From positions 448,501-512,500 of the forward strand of contig JAIGNY010002242.1 of assembly GCA_020152595.1 (NCBI GenBank): 64,000 nucleotides of DNA, read 5' to 3'. A program made the translations under genes and the position numbers. The notes under the pieces were generated by a model. That model worked only from the letters and a program-made list of their open reading frames with translations, did not search any database and had not been told where the DNA came from. This document shows, piece by piece, positions 1 through 12,821 of the stretch (within the stretch, counting starts at the first letter, position 1; each line of letters begins with the position of its first letter). Origin of the DNA: Chiridota heheva (lineage: Eukaryota > Echinodermata > Holothuroidea > Apodida > Chiridotidae).

Positions 1-1304
1 TGTTTACACCTAATGCTGTGGTACAACAGTGTGGTACCTATTGCTGTTCATCTCTCTAGTGCAGAAGTGGTCATCTGCAAGAACAGGGGCAATTTTTCCC
101 ACAAATATTATAAAGCAAATTAACAAAGTAGCTTGCAATATTTTAGTTTGTTTTAATTATTTTTTTGAGGGGATCCGGACTTGAGCGTAATCAAAACCTT
201 CATTAAACCTGGAATACTGTCTAATATGTTCAGTATCCCTGGGCAAACCATAAGCACCTACTGTATTTCAATATTGTAAATCTGTAATTCTCTGCCAAAC
301 ATACAATAAAATTAGGGATTATATAGACCTATGTGATGAAGATTAATATACTTGGACTACTGCAGTAATTATTTTACATGATGAATGTAAAGTAGGTTTA
401 CTAGTGATTACAAAATTCTTCCTGAATTCTTTCGCACTGATATTTGTCAAGATACTTGTCAGAAGTGAATGCATATAAATTGCAAAATTACAACATTCAT
501 GTCAAGTTTTAGCAACAAATGTACAAACAGGATACACCTTATGAAGTGAAGTGGCTGTTATTACCGATCAACATAGCTTCTACTATCTTTTTGTGTACAT
601 ACTGTATGTACTGTGCCAGTGAGGGGAATGTAAAATAGCATTTTTACAATAAGGTTACAATCATAGCCAAAAGTGTTGCAACAAAATCAGCCACAAAATT
701 TATGCGGCATCTTTTCCCCTACCCAAATTTTATTATATAGGGTGACTCAAATGTGGTAAATATTAACTAAAATCAACACAATTCAACAAAATGTGATACA
801 CTGACACTGTTTACACAGCTTGCAAATTTGAAGAGAAGATAAACAAAAAAATGGCTAACATGTTAAGCATCTACTGTAAATCTTCACAAACGCTTCAATT
901 CTTGAGTTTTTAAAAGATTCAAGTAAGATACTGCAGGTTAAATGTTGGGCAATCAATAGCAATACTTTTGCTAATTGTAAAATCTAAATGATCTTTATTT
1001 TATTAATCATTCCTTCTGCAATCTGCAAATATTTGCCAACCAGTTTTTAAAAATAGAAATGCTCTCTGTCATGTTAATGAGAAAATATTCACTTTGTGTC
1101 TGCATGCTCTGCAAGGACTATGTACAGAGTTCAGATATTTAACCCCTTTTGATTCAAAACAATGGCAAATGTGTTGTGCAAATTTATAGTGTTACTTTAC
1201 AACTAACAAAGGATATACCTGTACTGCACAACTTAACCAATATGCTGCTTGTATCACATTGGACACATAATGGGGAGGAGAGGGAAAAAAGATAAACCAA
1301 AACA
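1..1304. other. AT-rich stretch without a recognised gene
   Basis: No convincing coding frame, RNA gene or clear repeat boundary is visible. The composition is AT-rich and non-coding in all frames. It ends where the family B element begins. Confidence 0.6.
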
Positions 1305-2897
1305 AAAAGGTTTTGAAGTTCCGATGCTTTTTTTCATGTTGATTGATTTTGTATTAACTGTTGATGTCATTGCATATCATGAAATATTTGACATGAATTC
1401 TTAAGGTATCATGTTCACAAACTCTTTTCAGCAAATTCATATTAAGCCCCACCCACTAGGCATATTAATGATATTCAATGCCTTTATAAAATGGGACATA
1501 TACAAATTAGCTAATATCATAATTCTAGTACATACTGTATGAAACAAAACAGACATGCGGTTGTTAAAATATGAGCAGTTCAAGATTTTTACATTAAACT
1601 CTGTCTACTAATTAATATGCATGACATTACCACAAAAACCAATAGGGCACATCTGCAGACCATGGGCTATCTGTGTACCACACACGACATAAATCCAGTT
1701 TATTGTTCTTGAATTATTGTGTTCACATGCTCTTTTCAGGAAAATCATATTAAGCCCTGCATACTACCCATATTAATAAATTCAACGTTAATAAATTCAA
1801 CGTTTTTATACAATGATCACATACGTATACACTACCTAACAACATAATCATACAGAATATGAAAAAACAGCCACGTTTGTTAAAATATGAGCATTTCAAG
1901 ATATACTGTCCCACATACATGTATGACATGAATCAGTTTACCATTCTTGAGATACCGTGCTTACAAGCTCTTTTCAACAAATTCATGTTAAGCTAATCAA
2001 GTTATGCATACTCATGAAATTCAACATTTTTGTACCATGGATATGTACTGCACACACAATCTAACAACATAATTACGACAAATATGAAACAAAGCAGACA
2101 TGCGGTTGTTAAAATATAAGCATTTCAAAATATTTACATTAAGCCCCGCCTACTCATTAATATGCATGACATCACAGGGGTCGGATTTGCCACTGTTCCG
2201 AGAACAGTGCTTTTTATGCAGGAACAGTGAATTTTTAATAAGGTATTCTTTTCACAAGCATGTGGCATCAATGATCAATAAAGGCCTAGGGACCTACCTG
2301 GATTTATAATAAAAATATGCATGCATGTCAAACAGGATTATCATGAAAAATATTTCTTCCTATTTACAATTTTTTTTTCGCACCTTGCCTGCAATTAATC
2401 ATGAATACGCATATGCAAGGCTGCCTGCATTTGTACGAATGTACATGTATGCAACTGGATACTACTGTTGCTACATCATGTAAATACTAATAACTGACAC
2501 ACACATTTGCACATATTAACCAATAAAGTAGTTGTAAATGAAGTCCACCTTGAAGGAAGGAATTTGTACTATATTCGGCAAAAAGTTGGAACAGTGAAAT
2601 TTGATCCGGAACAGTATTATTTGAGAAAGTACTGTTCTGTGAAACAGTGGTATTTTTTTTTATAATTTTAACCCCTGCATCTCCACCAAAAACAATACGG
2701 CACATCTATGGACTATCTTTGTACCACATATGACATGAATCCAATGTATAGTTCTTGAGATATCGTGCTTACGAGCTTGCTGTCACAGACACACATACAT
2801 GCATACATACATACAGTACATACATACACACATACATACACATGCCAGCATGACTGCATAGGTTCCTTATGCTATTACAGTAGCATTAGAACCCAAA
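1305..2897 (+). mobile_element. Family B TIR element with internal tandem repeat, copy 1
   Basis: The left end reads AAAGGTTTTGAAGTTCCGATGC. The right end carries GCATTAGAACC, a degenerate inverted match to GGTTCCGATGC. Between them are about 300-bp repeating blocks built on TTAAGCCCCGCCTAC, TTAATATGCATGACATCAC and TTGAGATATCGTG motifs. The same architecture recurs near 44047, 51670 and 62886. No transposase frame is visible, so this is probably a non-autonomous DNA element. A superfamily cannot be assigned. Confidence 0.65.
2788..2843. repeat. (ACAT)n microsatellite
   Basis: An imperfect run of ACAT/CATA tetranucleotides lies near the right end of the first family B element. Shorter CATA/ACAC runs sit at the same relative place in the copies near 27150 and 52630, so it belongs to the element. 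Confidence 0.8.
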
Positions 2898-3159
2898 ATA
2901 TTCAAGAACAAGCAGCCAAAAACAAACTGATACTTAAAGCTTTAGCCTATAATTATGCAAAATTTAGATAAAATCCAGCACCTTACAGAGTGACAAAACA
3001 AGTGGCATGGTGGTGGCAGGGGGGCAATTAATGTATGTTTTAAGGCTCAAAGCTTTATTCTTATATCTAAAACATGAAAATCATCCCTGGACCCAAACTT
3101 AAGACAAATTGTAGTCAATGGGATCCTACATTTGATCAAAAATGTACATTTTAGCTAAC

Positions 3160-4065
3160 TTATAAAGTGTGGAAATGACACAATTTCAAGCAATTTCAGA
3201 TACCAAAATCAAGCCACATAACGCTAAGGTTCCGGGGCTTTACTCCCTGCAATTGCGCGTGCCTACCAGGACTTTGACCCTGGATTTGACACAATACTAT
3301 AAAGCAATCTTCTGTTATCAAAATCGCGAGAAATGCAGAGGACTTCCAGGTGATTAGCCCCTATATTTGACACATTTTGAAGCACTTTTCTGCTACCAAA
3401 ATCACGAGAAATGTAGGGCTTCTGGGTGCTTCGCCCCCTGGGTCCCTACCAGGGCTTCGACCCTAGATTTGACACAATTTTAAGCATTGTTGTTTTTGCT
3501 ACCAAAATCACCAAAAGTGTGACAAGAGTTTAAGCAATTTTCTGTAATCAAAATCACAAGAAACACAGTACTTCCTAGGGTTTCCTCCCTTGGCCCCTAA
3601 TACAGCTCCAACCTTAGAGTTGATGCAATACAGCTATTTTCTACTCTCAAAATCGCAATATATGCTTTGCTTCTATCCTTCCTGGGAGGTTTCGTCCCTA
3701 GACACAATTTTAAGTAACTTTCTGCTATCAAAATTAGGAGAAAAGCAAGGCTTAAGACCCTGGATTTGACACAAAATTAAGCTGAACATTAAGCAGTATT
3801 CTGCTTTCAAATTAATGTAAAATGCAGGGCTTGCAGGGATTTCGACCCTTGGACCCATATACCAGGGCTTCGCACCTAGATATGAAACACCGACTATACG
3901 CAATTTACTGCTTTCAAAATCATGAGAAACGTAGGGCTTCGCTTCTGGATTTGACATGATTTGAAGAAATTTTCTGCTGTACCAAAATAACGAGAAACAT
4001 AGGGTTTCCCCAGGACCTGGGCCCCTACAACGGCTACATAAGGGAAATCTTGAATTTACTACCAT
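3160..4065. repeat. Decayed tandem repeat of about 70-110 bp units
   Basis: At least eight imperfect units contain TTTGACACAATTTTAAGC, then TTTCTGCTATCAAAATCA, then CGAGAAATGTAGGGCTTC and a 'ccctggatttgacac' block. Spacing varies by indels. The open frames over it on either strand follow the repeat and are not credible genes. Confidence 0.7.
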
Positions 4066-4079
4066 CAACTAGTAAATTT

Positions 4080-5814
4080 GATGAATTTACATGTCATCTA
4101 AACCTGTAAACGGTGCATGCCAATTTAGATCTATGTGCTCAACGTTTTACTCTTATGAGCATTTAAAAAAAAATATCTATTTATCATTATTATTTTTTTT
4201 TTTTGGGGTGAGCGGGGGCCTGAGTACCAAAATACCCTTACCCCCAGTGAAACATGACCCAATACGACACTGAACAAAACCTCAGGGGGCCATGACCCCA
4301 GTTGTCTAAAAAGTGTGCAAAGTACACTTTGGCCCCTCCAAATTCCTTAAAGTAAATTTGGGCCCCCATAAAAAAAAACATCTTCCTACGCCAATGTTGT
4401 CTACAAATATTCTACAATGTCAAGGACGAAAGTACGGTTCTCCTCTTTTATCAATCATTAAATTACTCGTTCAACTCTCCTAGGAAACCACAATTTACCC
4501 CCGGGAAAACCATTTGTACCGAGTCTACCCAACAAACAAGGTTTCTAGCTGAATTTATCCTATACCAAAGCTGGAAAAATTATATGGTTCTGGCAGTTAA
4601 ATCTGCAGGAAAAAGAGAAATTTGCAGGAAAAAGAGAAATTTGCAGAAATAATTTTTTTCTTCAAAAATTTCAAAAGAGGAAAGCATATAAAGATGTATT
4701 TACTACAGTATATTAATATTATTTCTGACCCCAAAATGAAACTGTGCTTCTTATACCCATAAGCAAAACAATAATTTTCAGTCCTTGAAATCAATATTGA
4801 ACGTTTTACAGTACAAATCCTCATCCACCATAATTTAATATCATTAGAACATCATTCACTTCCTGGAAGCTTCACAATTTATAACCTTTAGGAAGGAAAT
4901 AATAAGCGAAGAAAGGATGGTTTGTGAATTACATACATGCTGCCAAGGGCATTGAATTGATCATGATGTCACCATGATGGCAAGCAGTGAGTGCACTATG
5001 ACATGACAACTGCCAAACAATTAAAATTTAAATTGGGATTGAAAGCATTGTGTGTGTTGGAAGAGTATAAAATTATTGTCAACAAAACATGTTAATAAAT
5101 ATACTGTACCAGCTTGTGCATGAATTTCACTGGACATCAACAATGTTAATAACCAATTTCTTATGACATAGAAAGTTCCACATGGCACTGTTCACACTAG
5201 GAATGGAAATTGTGAGGGAATTTTTTTAATTTTTATCAACTAATCTATATGCTAAGGTGTACATGATACATTATGTGCTATGCAACAGAGCAAATTCCCC
5301 CCTTTGTAATTTATTTGAGGGGGAATTCTAAAAAAGAGGGGAAATCCCTCTCACTTATGTGATGAGTTTGAGTAGGGGGTTAACTAGGAAGCTTCTTCTC
5401 ATTTTATTTGATGTAATCTACTTCTACTCTAATATGCAAGCATCCATTTTGTCATATATAATTTTTTTCTTTAGAAATGAAGTTTCTCTCTCTGTTTTCA
5501 CAGTATGCTATCCCAGGGACTTCACATAAACTAAGTCTTTTTTAGCTTTCTGTAGTCTCCTCAAATCTTTTTCTGTGATGGACATTTGAATAACATTGGT
5601 ACTACAGTCTGTATTAAATGTGTATTGAATTGGTCGAACTACAGTAATGTAAAGTCAGAAGTCAAGATGAGAATTGATTTTCGGCATCAAGTCAGGAATC
5701 AAAACCTTTCCTTGATAGAGTTTCATTTCATGTGAACCAACAACAAACTACATTATGTACATTATATTGTTGAAAAACTCTAAACTATGTTATCTGACTG
5801 AATGAACTTAATGG
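4080..5814. other. Non-coding stretch, nothing firm
   Basis: AT-rich intergenic DNA. The only local structures are a 22-bp direct duplication near 4608-4645 and a short inverted repeat of poly-C/G blocks near 5294-5330. No exon-like frame with splice signals was found. Confidence 0.5.
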
Positions 5815-6205
5815 TATCCCTTAAAGAAATTTTAGCTTGCAGCTCGTTTCTGACAAGCTAACATTTTTAGCTTGCACAAGTTTGCAGCAAGCGTGCTGCA
5901 AGCTTGCTTGCTTGGAACATATACTAGATTGCTAGCTTGCACAAGCTAATATTAGCTTGCACAAGCTAGCATAAAATATTTGTTAGCTTGTGCAAGCTTA
6001 CAAAAGTTTTGCTAGCTTGCACAAGCTTGCAGATAATTTTACTAGCTTGCGCCAGTTAATTTGTTCTTGCACAAGCTTGCAGATAGTTTTTACTAGCTTG
6101 CGCCAGTTAATTTGTTCCAAATATTAGCTTGCAGCACGCTTGCACAAACTAAAAATGTTAGCTTGTTGCTAGCGTGCTGCAAGCTAATATTTCTGTAAGG
6201 TGATA
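5815..6205. mobile_element. Palindromic fold-back element rich in AGCTTGCACAAGCT
   Basis: The outer 70 bp or so of each end are inverted copies: CCTTAAAGAAATTTTAGC at the left, and the complement of CTTACAGAAATATTAGC at the right. The middle repeats the self-complementary motif AGCTTGCACAAGCT. The whole segment could fold into one long hairpin. No protein is encoded; it resembles a MITE or fold-back element. Confidence 0.75.
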
Positions 6206-7309
6206 TGCAGGTGTACAGGCAACATTAGCTAAATTGCTTCAAAATCTAAACAAACCATCAAAGTAGCGAAAAATTTCATCAAAATTATTTTAAATCTCAG
6301 GCATCAATTTGCATATTTGTATTCCAATATTGGACAGGACAACATTGGTATTTTCTTTTGTAAATCCTTGGTTTTTAAATGTCTTTGAAGTCATGAGGTC
6401 ACAGGTGAAAAGTGATTTCTGGCATCTACAGTATTCAGGAAATCAAAACCTTTCCTGGTTTGAGTTTCATTTCAATGAGGGGTTTTTTCAGTTCATTTCA
6501 ATGACACTACAGTGGATGTATTCTGAACTATTAACAAACTGTATCTAAACATTATATTGCTAAAAAGCTTAATGATACCATTGAACTTAAGGTCATCAGA
6601 AAAGTTATTCCAAAATCTGGCAATGGAGTGGAAGGAGGACATCTAGAGTATTCAAGCAAATTCTCCCACAAAGCACATGAAATTATCAGACCTGACAAGG
6701 TGAGACCTGACAAGGTGAGACTCATCAGATTATTGTATTGTGTGGCATAGAGTCCCCCTTTCAAGAACACTAATGGTCATTAAGGGATTAGTTCAGTGGT
6801 CACACATGTCTATCTACAACAAACACAACTGCAAAGAAACTACTGTAACATGAGATGTTTGTAATAAGCTTGTATGAAAATTTTCATTTCAACTTTTATT
6901 TGGAACTTTTTCTATTTAAGTAAAAATAAAATTCCAAATTCCTTCAACTGGTTAATCATACTTACTTTTAAATGCAGAGGCTAAAGAGGACTTAGCTCCC
7001 TACCACCCCCTCCTCCCTCCCATTAAAAATGAAAAAGGAAAACATGTTTAATAGCACTGCCACAGTCAGGAGTCAAATGTGCCAAGAGGGTCTTCAAAAT
7101 TTATGGTGCAAGAGTTAGGATAGAGAAGGTTGAGAGAAGGGAGAGGGCATTCTCAAGAAGATCAAATATACTATACTATATGTTTTAAAGACTAAAGCTT
7201 TTTTATAATTTGTTTACCCTTTTGTTTTACTGTTGTTATTATCTTTTTTCTTAATATCTTATCGCAGCATTAGTATATGTGGCAATAAGGTATTGTACTC
7301 ACTTCTGTG
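6206..7309. other. Non-coding stretch
   Basis: No gene is recognised. A direct 16-bp duplication GACCTGACAAGGTGAG lies at about 6689-6720. Near 6783 the string AAGGGATTAGTTCAGTGGTCA resembles one arm of the fold-back MITE family found at 19491 and 22219, without a visible partner arm. Confidence 0.45.
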
Positions 7310-8575
7310 TGTGGGTGAGTGTGTGTGTACAATATATTGTGTCACATTTCCTGAGAAAACTGTACAAGCTATCAAGTTTAAACTTGGTGGGGTGATGTGG
7401 GGTGATGTGAGCTTATGTCTCACACAAGTTGGGTTATGTACATTAAATGTTGAAGGTCAGAGGTCAAATAATTAATTAAAACTGTAAGTGATATAAGGTT
7501 GCTACTCGCTTAAAGGTCAATGGTCAGGGGTCAAATAATAATAGTAAATTTTGTGTTGCATTTCGTCGGAAAAAGTAATTGCTACTATTCATCCTTGGTT
7601 GGTTGGTTGGTGGAGAGTGATGCAGGGTTATGTCCCACATACAACAAGATATGCCACTTAAAAGGTCAAAGGTAAAATAATTGATTAGAATAGTACACTG
7701 TACATTTGTTTTGCACTTTCTGGAAAAACCATAGTGATATTGGGTTGGCACTTGGTGGGTAATGTTACTTGGTGGTAATGTTACTTGGTGGGTAATATTA
7801 CTTGGTGGATTATGTGACTAGGTGGGTAATGTTACTTGGTGGGTATTGTTACTTGGTGGGTATTGTTACTTGGTGAGTAATGTTACTTGGTGGGTATTGT
7901 TACTTGGTGAGTAATGTTACTTGGTGGGTAATGTTACTTGGTGGGTTGTGTTACTTGGTGGGTAATGTTACTTAGTGGGTATTGTTATTTGGTGAGTAAT
8001 GTTACTTGGTGGGTAATGTTACTTGGTGGGTTATGTTACTTGGTGGGTAATGCTACTTGGTGGGTAATGCTACTTGGTGGGTAATGTTACTTGGGGGGTA
8101 ATGTTACTTGGTGGGTAATGTTACTTGGTGGGTAATGTTACTTGGTGGGTAATGTTACTTGGTGGGTAATGTTACTTGGTGGGTAATGTTACTTGGTGGG
8201 TAATGTTACTTGGTGGGTAATGTTACTTGGTGGGTAATATTACTTGGTGGGTAATGTTACTTGGTGGGTAATGTTACTTGGTGGGTAATGTTACTTGGTG
8301 GGTAATGCTACTTGGTAGGTAATGTTACTTGGTGGGTAATGTTACTTGGTGGGTAATGTTACTTGGTGGGTAATGTTACTTAGTAGGTAATTTTACTTGG
8401 TGGGTAATGTTACTTGGTGGGTAATATTACTTGGTGGGTAATATTACTTGGTGGGTTGGTGGAAGGTGATGTAGTGTTGTCTCGCACATAATGAGACATG
8501 TCATTTAAAGGTCAAAGGTAAAGTAATTTATATAGAATTATACATTTTATGTCATGTTTCCTGGAAAAACATTTG
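7310..8575. repeat. Three diverged ~190-230 bp tandem units, one carrying a satellite
   Basis: Three blocks share the order: TTGTGTCACATTTCCTGAGAAA-like, CTTGGTGGG-like, GGTGATG, TTATGTCTCACA-like, then AAAGGTCAAAGGTAAA-like. They start near 7325, 7550 and 7700. The third block is interrupted between its CTTGGTGGG and GGTGATG motifs by the 17-bp satellite and resumes at 8455. Confidence 0.7.
7750..8455 (+). repeat. 17-bp satellite, about 41 copies
   Basis: The unit is ACTTGGTGGGTAATGTT. Copies run head to tail with point variants (TATTGTT, TAATGCT, GAGTAATG) and one run of nearly identical copies around 8095-8240. It carries no open frame of note. Confidence 0.95.
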
Positions 8576-9172
8576 ATCATTTTACAAATTATATGAGATT
8601 ATATGATTGTCATCATGTTATTTGCATTTGTTGTATTTGTACTTGCTCAGTTCCTACACAAACATACCATGCATTTTAGGACCACAAATAGGCCAAGAAT
8701 CTTAAATCCAAATATCATGTCTTAAAATTACCCGTTAGGCTGATAAAACTACCTGAAAATAAAGATCCTTGGTTTAGATGACCTTCAAAAAGGTATAGAA
8801 ACAAGATATCCACAAGGAATGTTGCTGATTTCTGGCAGTCTTAGCCTGGTCTTCGACCTTCCACCTGTTCTTTCAAAAAATGATTTATGTACCCCAGTGC
8901 AGCATTTGTTAAGGCCTGTAAAATTCAGTCTTTAGTTCTTAAAGTTAAAGTGCGCCAACAATTATTATACTTGAATTTTGTTCTGGTCATGAACAATAAA
9001 AACGGTAGATAAAAATAAACGATCGATATTAAAGGAAATGAAGGAATTTGATTGATTTTTAATGCCGTTTTCATGCAATTTAAGCACAGAGAGGTTTGTT
9101 TTCAGTATATAACTCGAACCAACTAGGTGATTTTTTGAGTATTTTACATTGTTTTTCAGTGTTGCTAATTAC
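8576..9172. other. Non-coding stretch next to the retrotransposon
   Basis: AT-rich, with no gene or clear repeat recognised. It ends with the 5-bp target site CACTG that flanks the LTR element. Confidence 0.5.
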
Positions 9173-9177
9173 CACTG

Positions 9178-9369
9178 TGTAGTATTACTGAACACGAATA
9201 TTGACACACAAGAGTGAACTATTTCTACATGTATTTAACAAGACTTTAGAATACCAATGTACATTGGGCTGATGCCATTTCAAGAGAGAGCGTTCTTAAC
9301 CCACCTAGGATTGGGCCTGTATTCCTAGTACACGTAGGTTTAGGGCGGGGCTACTAAACTAATCCTACA
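9178..9369 (-). repeat. 3' LTR of the Ty3/gypsy element
   Basis: 192 bp, TG...CA bounded (TGTAG...CTACA on the plus strand). It matches the other LTR except at three sites. The left flank is the target duplication CACTG at 9173-9177. Confidence 0.95.
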
Positions 9370-9382
9370 TCCCCCTTTTTCC
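9370..9382 (-). promoter_or_regulatory. Polypurine tract of the Ty3/gypsy element
   Basis: On the minus strand GGAAAAAGGGGGA directly abuts the 3' LTR. This is where plus-strand priming occurs in LTR elements. Confidence 0.9.
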
Positions 9383-9544
9383 ATATAGTATGCAGTCATT
9401 TCCTAGTCCATAAATGTACTATTGCATAGGTATTTTTGCGACTGCGAAATGATATCAAATCAGTTGAGGTCAGCAAATGATTGCTTAAAGGTGCGCATGG
9501 CCAAATCATTTAATGTAGAGTTCAAGTCCATTTTGGCCTCCTAG

Positions 9545-10969
9545 TTACAAATTCAATTTGGTTGGGGGTTTTACCATACGTCCACTTCTAGTCCTAAAAG
9601 CTAAGGGACAATTTTGGTCTTTCGGTGGTTGGTCGGTTCGTGCTGTCGGGTGATCTTCCTCTTCGTAGTCTGGAGTTCCTGCTGGCCACTGGTCTCTCGG
9701 GGATAGGTTGAGATGACGTCTGTTTCTTTGCAGGTTTCCTTTAGGGGTTTCTATGATGAATGATCGGGGTGTTCTTACAGGACCAATGACTTTCCCAAGT
9801 GTTTTTGCATCTTTCACCCAGACTTGATCTCCTGGTAACACCGGGGTCAATTGCTGCGCACAATGACGGGTATCAAAGTCCTTTTTCTGTTTTCTTTTAA
9901 GAGCATCGTCTTTTTTACAGAATGATTTCAAGTATGGCCATTTAGGTTTTAGTTCTGAGGGTATTACAGGGACTGTGGTCCTGAGTTTTCTTCCCATTAG
10001 GAGTTGAGATGGGGCAAATCCATGTTTAAGCGGAGTTGTTCTGTATGCAAGAAGGGCAAGGTGTGGATCATCCGATTTCTTTAGCAAATTCTTTACAGAC
10101 TGAACAGTTCGTTCTGCTTCTCCGTTGCTTTGTGGGAATCTTGGGCTACTAGTGTTGTGTACGAAAGCATAAGCTGCGGCAAATCCTGCAAATTCACTAC
10201 TAGAATATTGGGGCCCATTGTCCGAGACAAGTATCTCGGGAATGCCATGTCTGGCAAAGATCGATTTCAAGTGAGATATAATGTCACCAGATGTAATGGA
10301 GGTAAGTTTTGCCACTTCAACAAATCGGGAGTAGTAGTCCACAACAAGAAGGTATTGATGTTTCTTCCATTCAAACAAATCAGTGGCTACTTTTTGCCAT
10401 GGACGGGATGGAAGTTCTGAGATGATCATGGGTTCTGCGTGGTTGTTTCTTTCCCTGCAACACTCAGGGCATTGACTAACCAGATCCTCTAGTTCCTTGC
10501 TAATACCCGGCCACCAAACCGACTGTTTGGCTCTTGCTCTGCATTTGGTGATTCCTTGGTGTCCCTCATGGAGCTTCTGTAACATCTCTGAGCGCATGGA
10601 GGATGGGATCACCAATCTGTTTCCTTTTAAGATTACATCATCATACACAGTCAGTTCGCTCAATACTGGGTGGTACGGTCTGACTGCATATGAGAGTTTA
10701 TTTCTATTTGGCCACCCCTTCATACAGTGTTGTTTCACTTCTTGGCATATTTCATCTTCCTGCTGCCGCTTTTTGATCTCTTTGAGTTTTTTATCACCGG
10801 CGGGGAGTTGAGCAATGATCGAGTTCACAAACTGTTCTACCTCTTCATGGAAGATTTCTTCCTCTTTTTGCAGGGTGTACTTTGAAGGTGACCGCGACAG
10901 GGTGTCTGCTGTGGTTAGGTTCTTCCCTGGTACATGTGAAATGCTGTAAGAATACCGCATCAATCGCAT
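9545..10969 (-). pseudogene. Pol C-terminal part: RNase H end and integrase
   Basis: This 474-residue frame starts in the end of the RNase H region (HVPGKNLTTADTLSR, the usual junction before the integrase). It then shows the integrase zinc-binding HHCC module (HEGHQGI...CPEC) around residues 135-170. The catalytic core follows with D in the DLFEW stretch, D in VSDNGPQYSS and E in NGEAERTVQS, so the D,D,E triad is present. The tail is basic and polar. It is out of frame with the upstream RT segment only because of a 16-bp duplication at 11013-11044. Integrase inserts the cDNA copy into host chromosomes. The domain itself looks undamaged. Confidence 0.93.
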
Positions 10970-11012
10970 CCTGAAACGTTGGATCCTAGCTGGTAGTTCG
11001 CTTAAGTCTTTT

Positions 11013-11044
11013 CTGCTGAAGAGGGAAACTGCTGAAGAGGGAAA
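11013..11044 (-). repeat. 16-bp tandem duplication that shifts the pol frame
   Basis: CTGCTGAAGAGGGAAA occurs twice in a row (11013-11028 and 11029-11044). Sixteen bases shift the frame by one, which accounts for the break between the RT/RNase H frame and the integrase frame. Confidence 0.9.
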
Positions 11045-12059
11045 TCAATGGTTTGTGATCAGTCTCTATATGAAAAGGGAGTCCGATTAGGTAAACTCTG
11101 AATTTTTCACATGCTCATGTTGTAGCGAGGGCTTCTTTTTCAATCTGTGCATATCGCTGTTCGGTTGCTGTCATTGAGCGAGAGGCGTATGCTACAGGTC
11201 GCCATTCATTGCTTTTTTGTTTTGGGCGGATGACTGCTCCTAACCCGTAGGATGAAGCATCTGCAGACACTTTGGTCTCACTGGCAGGGTTGTAATGTGC
11301 TAGAAAATTATTTGAGCTTAATTCTTCCTTGATGTCGAAGAATGCTTTAGTTTGCTGTGCTCCCCAAAACCAGTCGTTTTCCTGTTTTAAAAGGTCTCTC
11401 AAAGGTTTTGTTTTCTCTGCCAGTTGGGGCAAAAATTTTCCCAGTTGGTTGGTCATTCCTAAGAACCGTCTTAGCTCAGAGCTATTTTCTGGCTGTTTCA
11501 TGTCCTGGATGCCTTGGATTTTTGTAGGGTCTGCATGGATTCCTTCTTCATCAATAATGTGTCCCAAAAACGTTATGGATGTTTGTAGGAACTTACACTT
11601 ACTTTCGTTAAAAGTGACGCCAGCTTTTTCGAGCTTGGCAAGGACTGCCTGTAGCCGTTCATTATGTTCAACTTCAGTCGAGCCGTATACGAGGACATCA
11701 TCCATGAGACAAATTACTCCCTCGATTCCCTCGAGGATTTCAGACATTCGTTTCTGATAGTGTTCAGGCGCAGACGAAATTCCAAAAGGAAGTCTATTGC
11801 AGTAGTATCTCCCAAATGGGGTGATGAAAGTTGTGAGAGGGGCAGAATCTTGTGACAGTGGTATCTGCCAAAACCCAGAATTGGCATCTAGTTTGGTGAA
11901 GTACTTTGCTCCGCTTAACCGTCCTAGCGTTTGGTCTACTGCAGGCAATGGATGCTTTTCTCTGCATACACTTTTATTTAATTTGGCAAGGTCTACACAA
12001 AGTCTTACCTTCCCGTTTGGTTTTGGGACAACTACTATTGGAGCACACCACTCTGTTGG
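11045..12059 (-). pseudogene. Pol middle part: reverse transcriptase and RNase H
   Basis: The frame shows RT fingers and palm motifs: LDANSGFWQIPL, then LPFGISSAPEHYQ, and the active site LMDDVLVYG, where the DD pair binds metal. FLGHIIDEEGI and the LRRFLGMTNQLGKF connection follow. The RNase H start is SADASSYGLGAV. The frame is stopped at 11115-11117 by TGA inside the conserved segment after EALATT, where related elements usually carry tryptophan. It is continuous in phase with the protease segment upstream, separated by a TAA at 12060-12062. These are isolated point lesions in an otherwise well-preserved domain. Confidence 0.93.
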
Positions 12060-12821
12060 TTAATCAGCTCTGGAAATAACTCCTTGGCTCTCCATTTGCT
12101 CCAATTCTGCTTTGACTTTATCCATCAGAGGTAAGGGTATTCTCCTGGGGGTTGAAAGGTTGTAGGGTTCTGCTTCAGGTTTGAGCTTTATGTGGAACTC
12201 CTTTTCCATTCTCCCAAGGCCCTTGAACAATTGTGGAAATTTACCTTTTACTTCATTTTCCTTTGTTTCTATTGCGTTAATTTTTGCAGCTAAATGTAAT
12301 CCCTCTATGGCCTTTCGGCTCAATAATGGCTCTTGTAAATTGGGTACAATATAGATGTCTTCTACTATGATTTTTTCTTTGTGCTCAATTGTGGCAAAGA
12401 AATGTCCCATTACTTCCAGCTTTTGTTTCCCTGGGCCATGGAACATCTTTTGGGGTTTTCTTAGTTGCAGTTTATTTTTCATGTTTTTGTAGATAGTGTC
12501 AGATATTACAGTAACATCTGCACCTGTATCCATTTTAAATTGTGTCTGATAACCATCTACATTGAGGCATATTCTCCAGGGATCTGCGTCTCCTGTGTGT
12601 ATTGCTCCCAAAAATGCGTATTCGTCTTCGCTACCATCCTCTTCTTTCACTTTAGAAACTTGTGTGCTTCTACACACTTTTGCATAGTGTCCTACTTTAG
12701 AACATTTGCTGCACTTCTCATTCCGCGCAGGGCATTGAAGTCGTTCATGCCAAGGTGTGTAGCCACACTTAGTACAGGCTGTTGGTTTTGAATGGGACTG
12801 GGCTCCTGCTTTTTGAAATTG
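12060..12821 (-). pseudogene. Gag-pol junction: zinc knuckles and aspartic protease
   Basis: In the same frame as gag, two cysteine-rich knuckles (CTKCGYTPWHERLQC and CSKCSKVGHYAKVC) form the nucleocapsid. The retropepsin follows with its DTGADVTVIS active site about 40 residues further on. The segment ends in GVISRAD followed by TAA just before the RT thumb-proximal PTEWCAP stretch. Being in phase with the frame upstream and downstream, it indicates one gag-pol polyprotein instead of a programmed frameshift. Confidence 0.9.

Noticed and set aside
2100-2309. 69-codon frame in family B copy 1
   Set aside because: It spans the internal tandem repeat; neighbouring units do not keep the frame.
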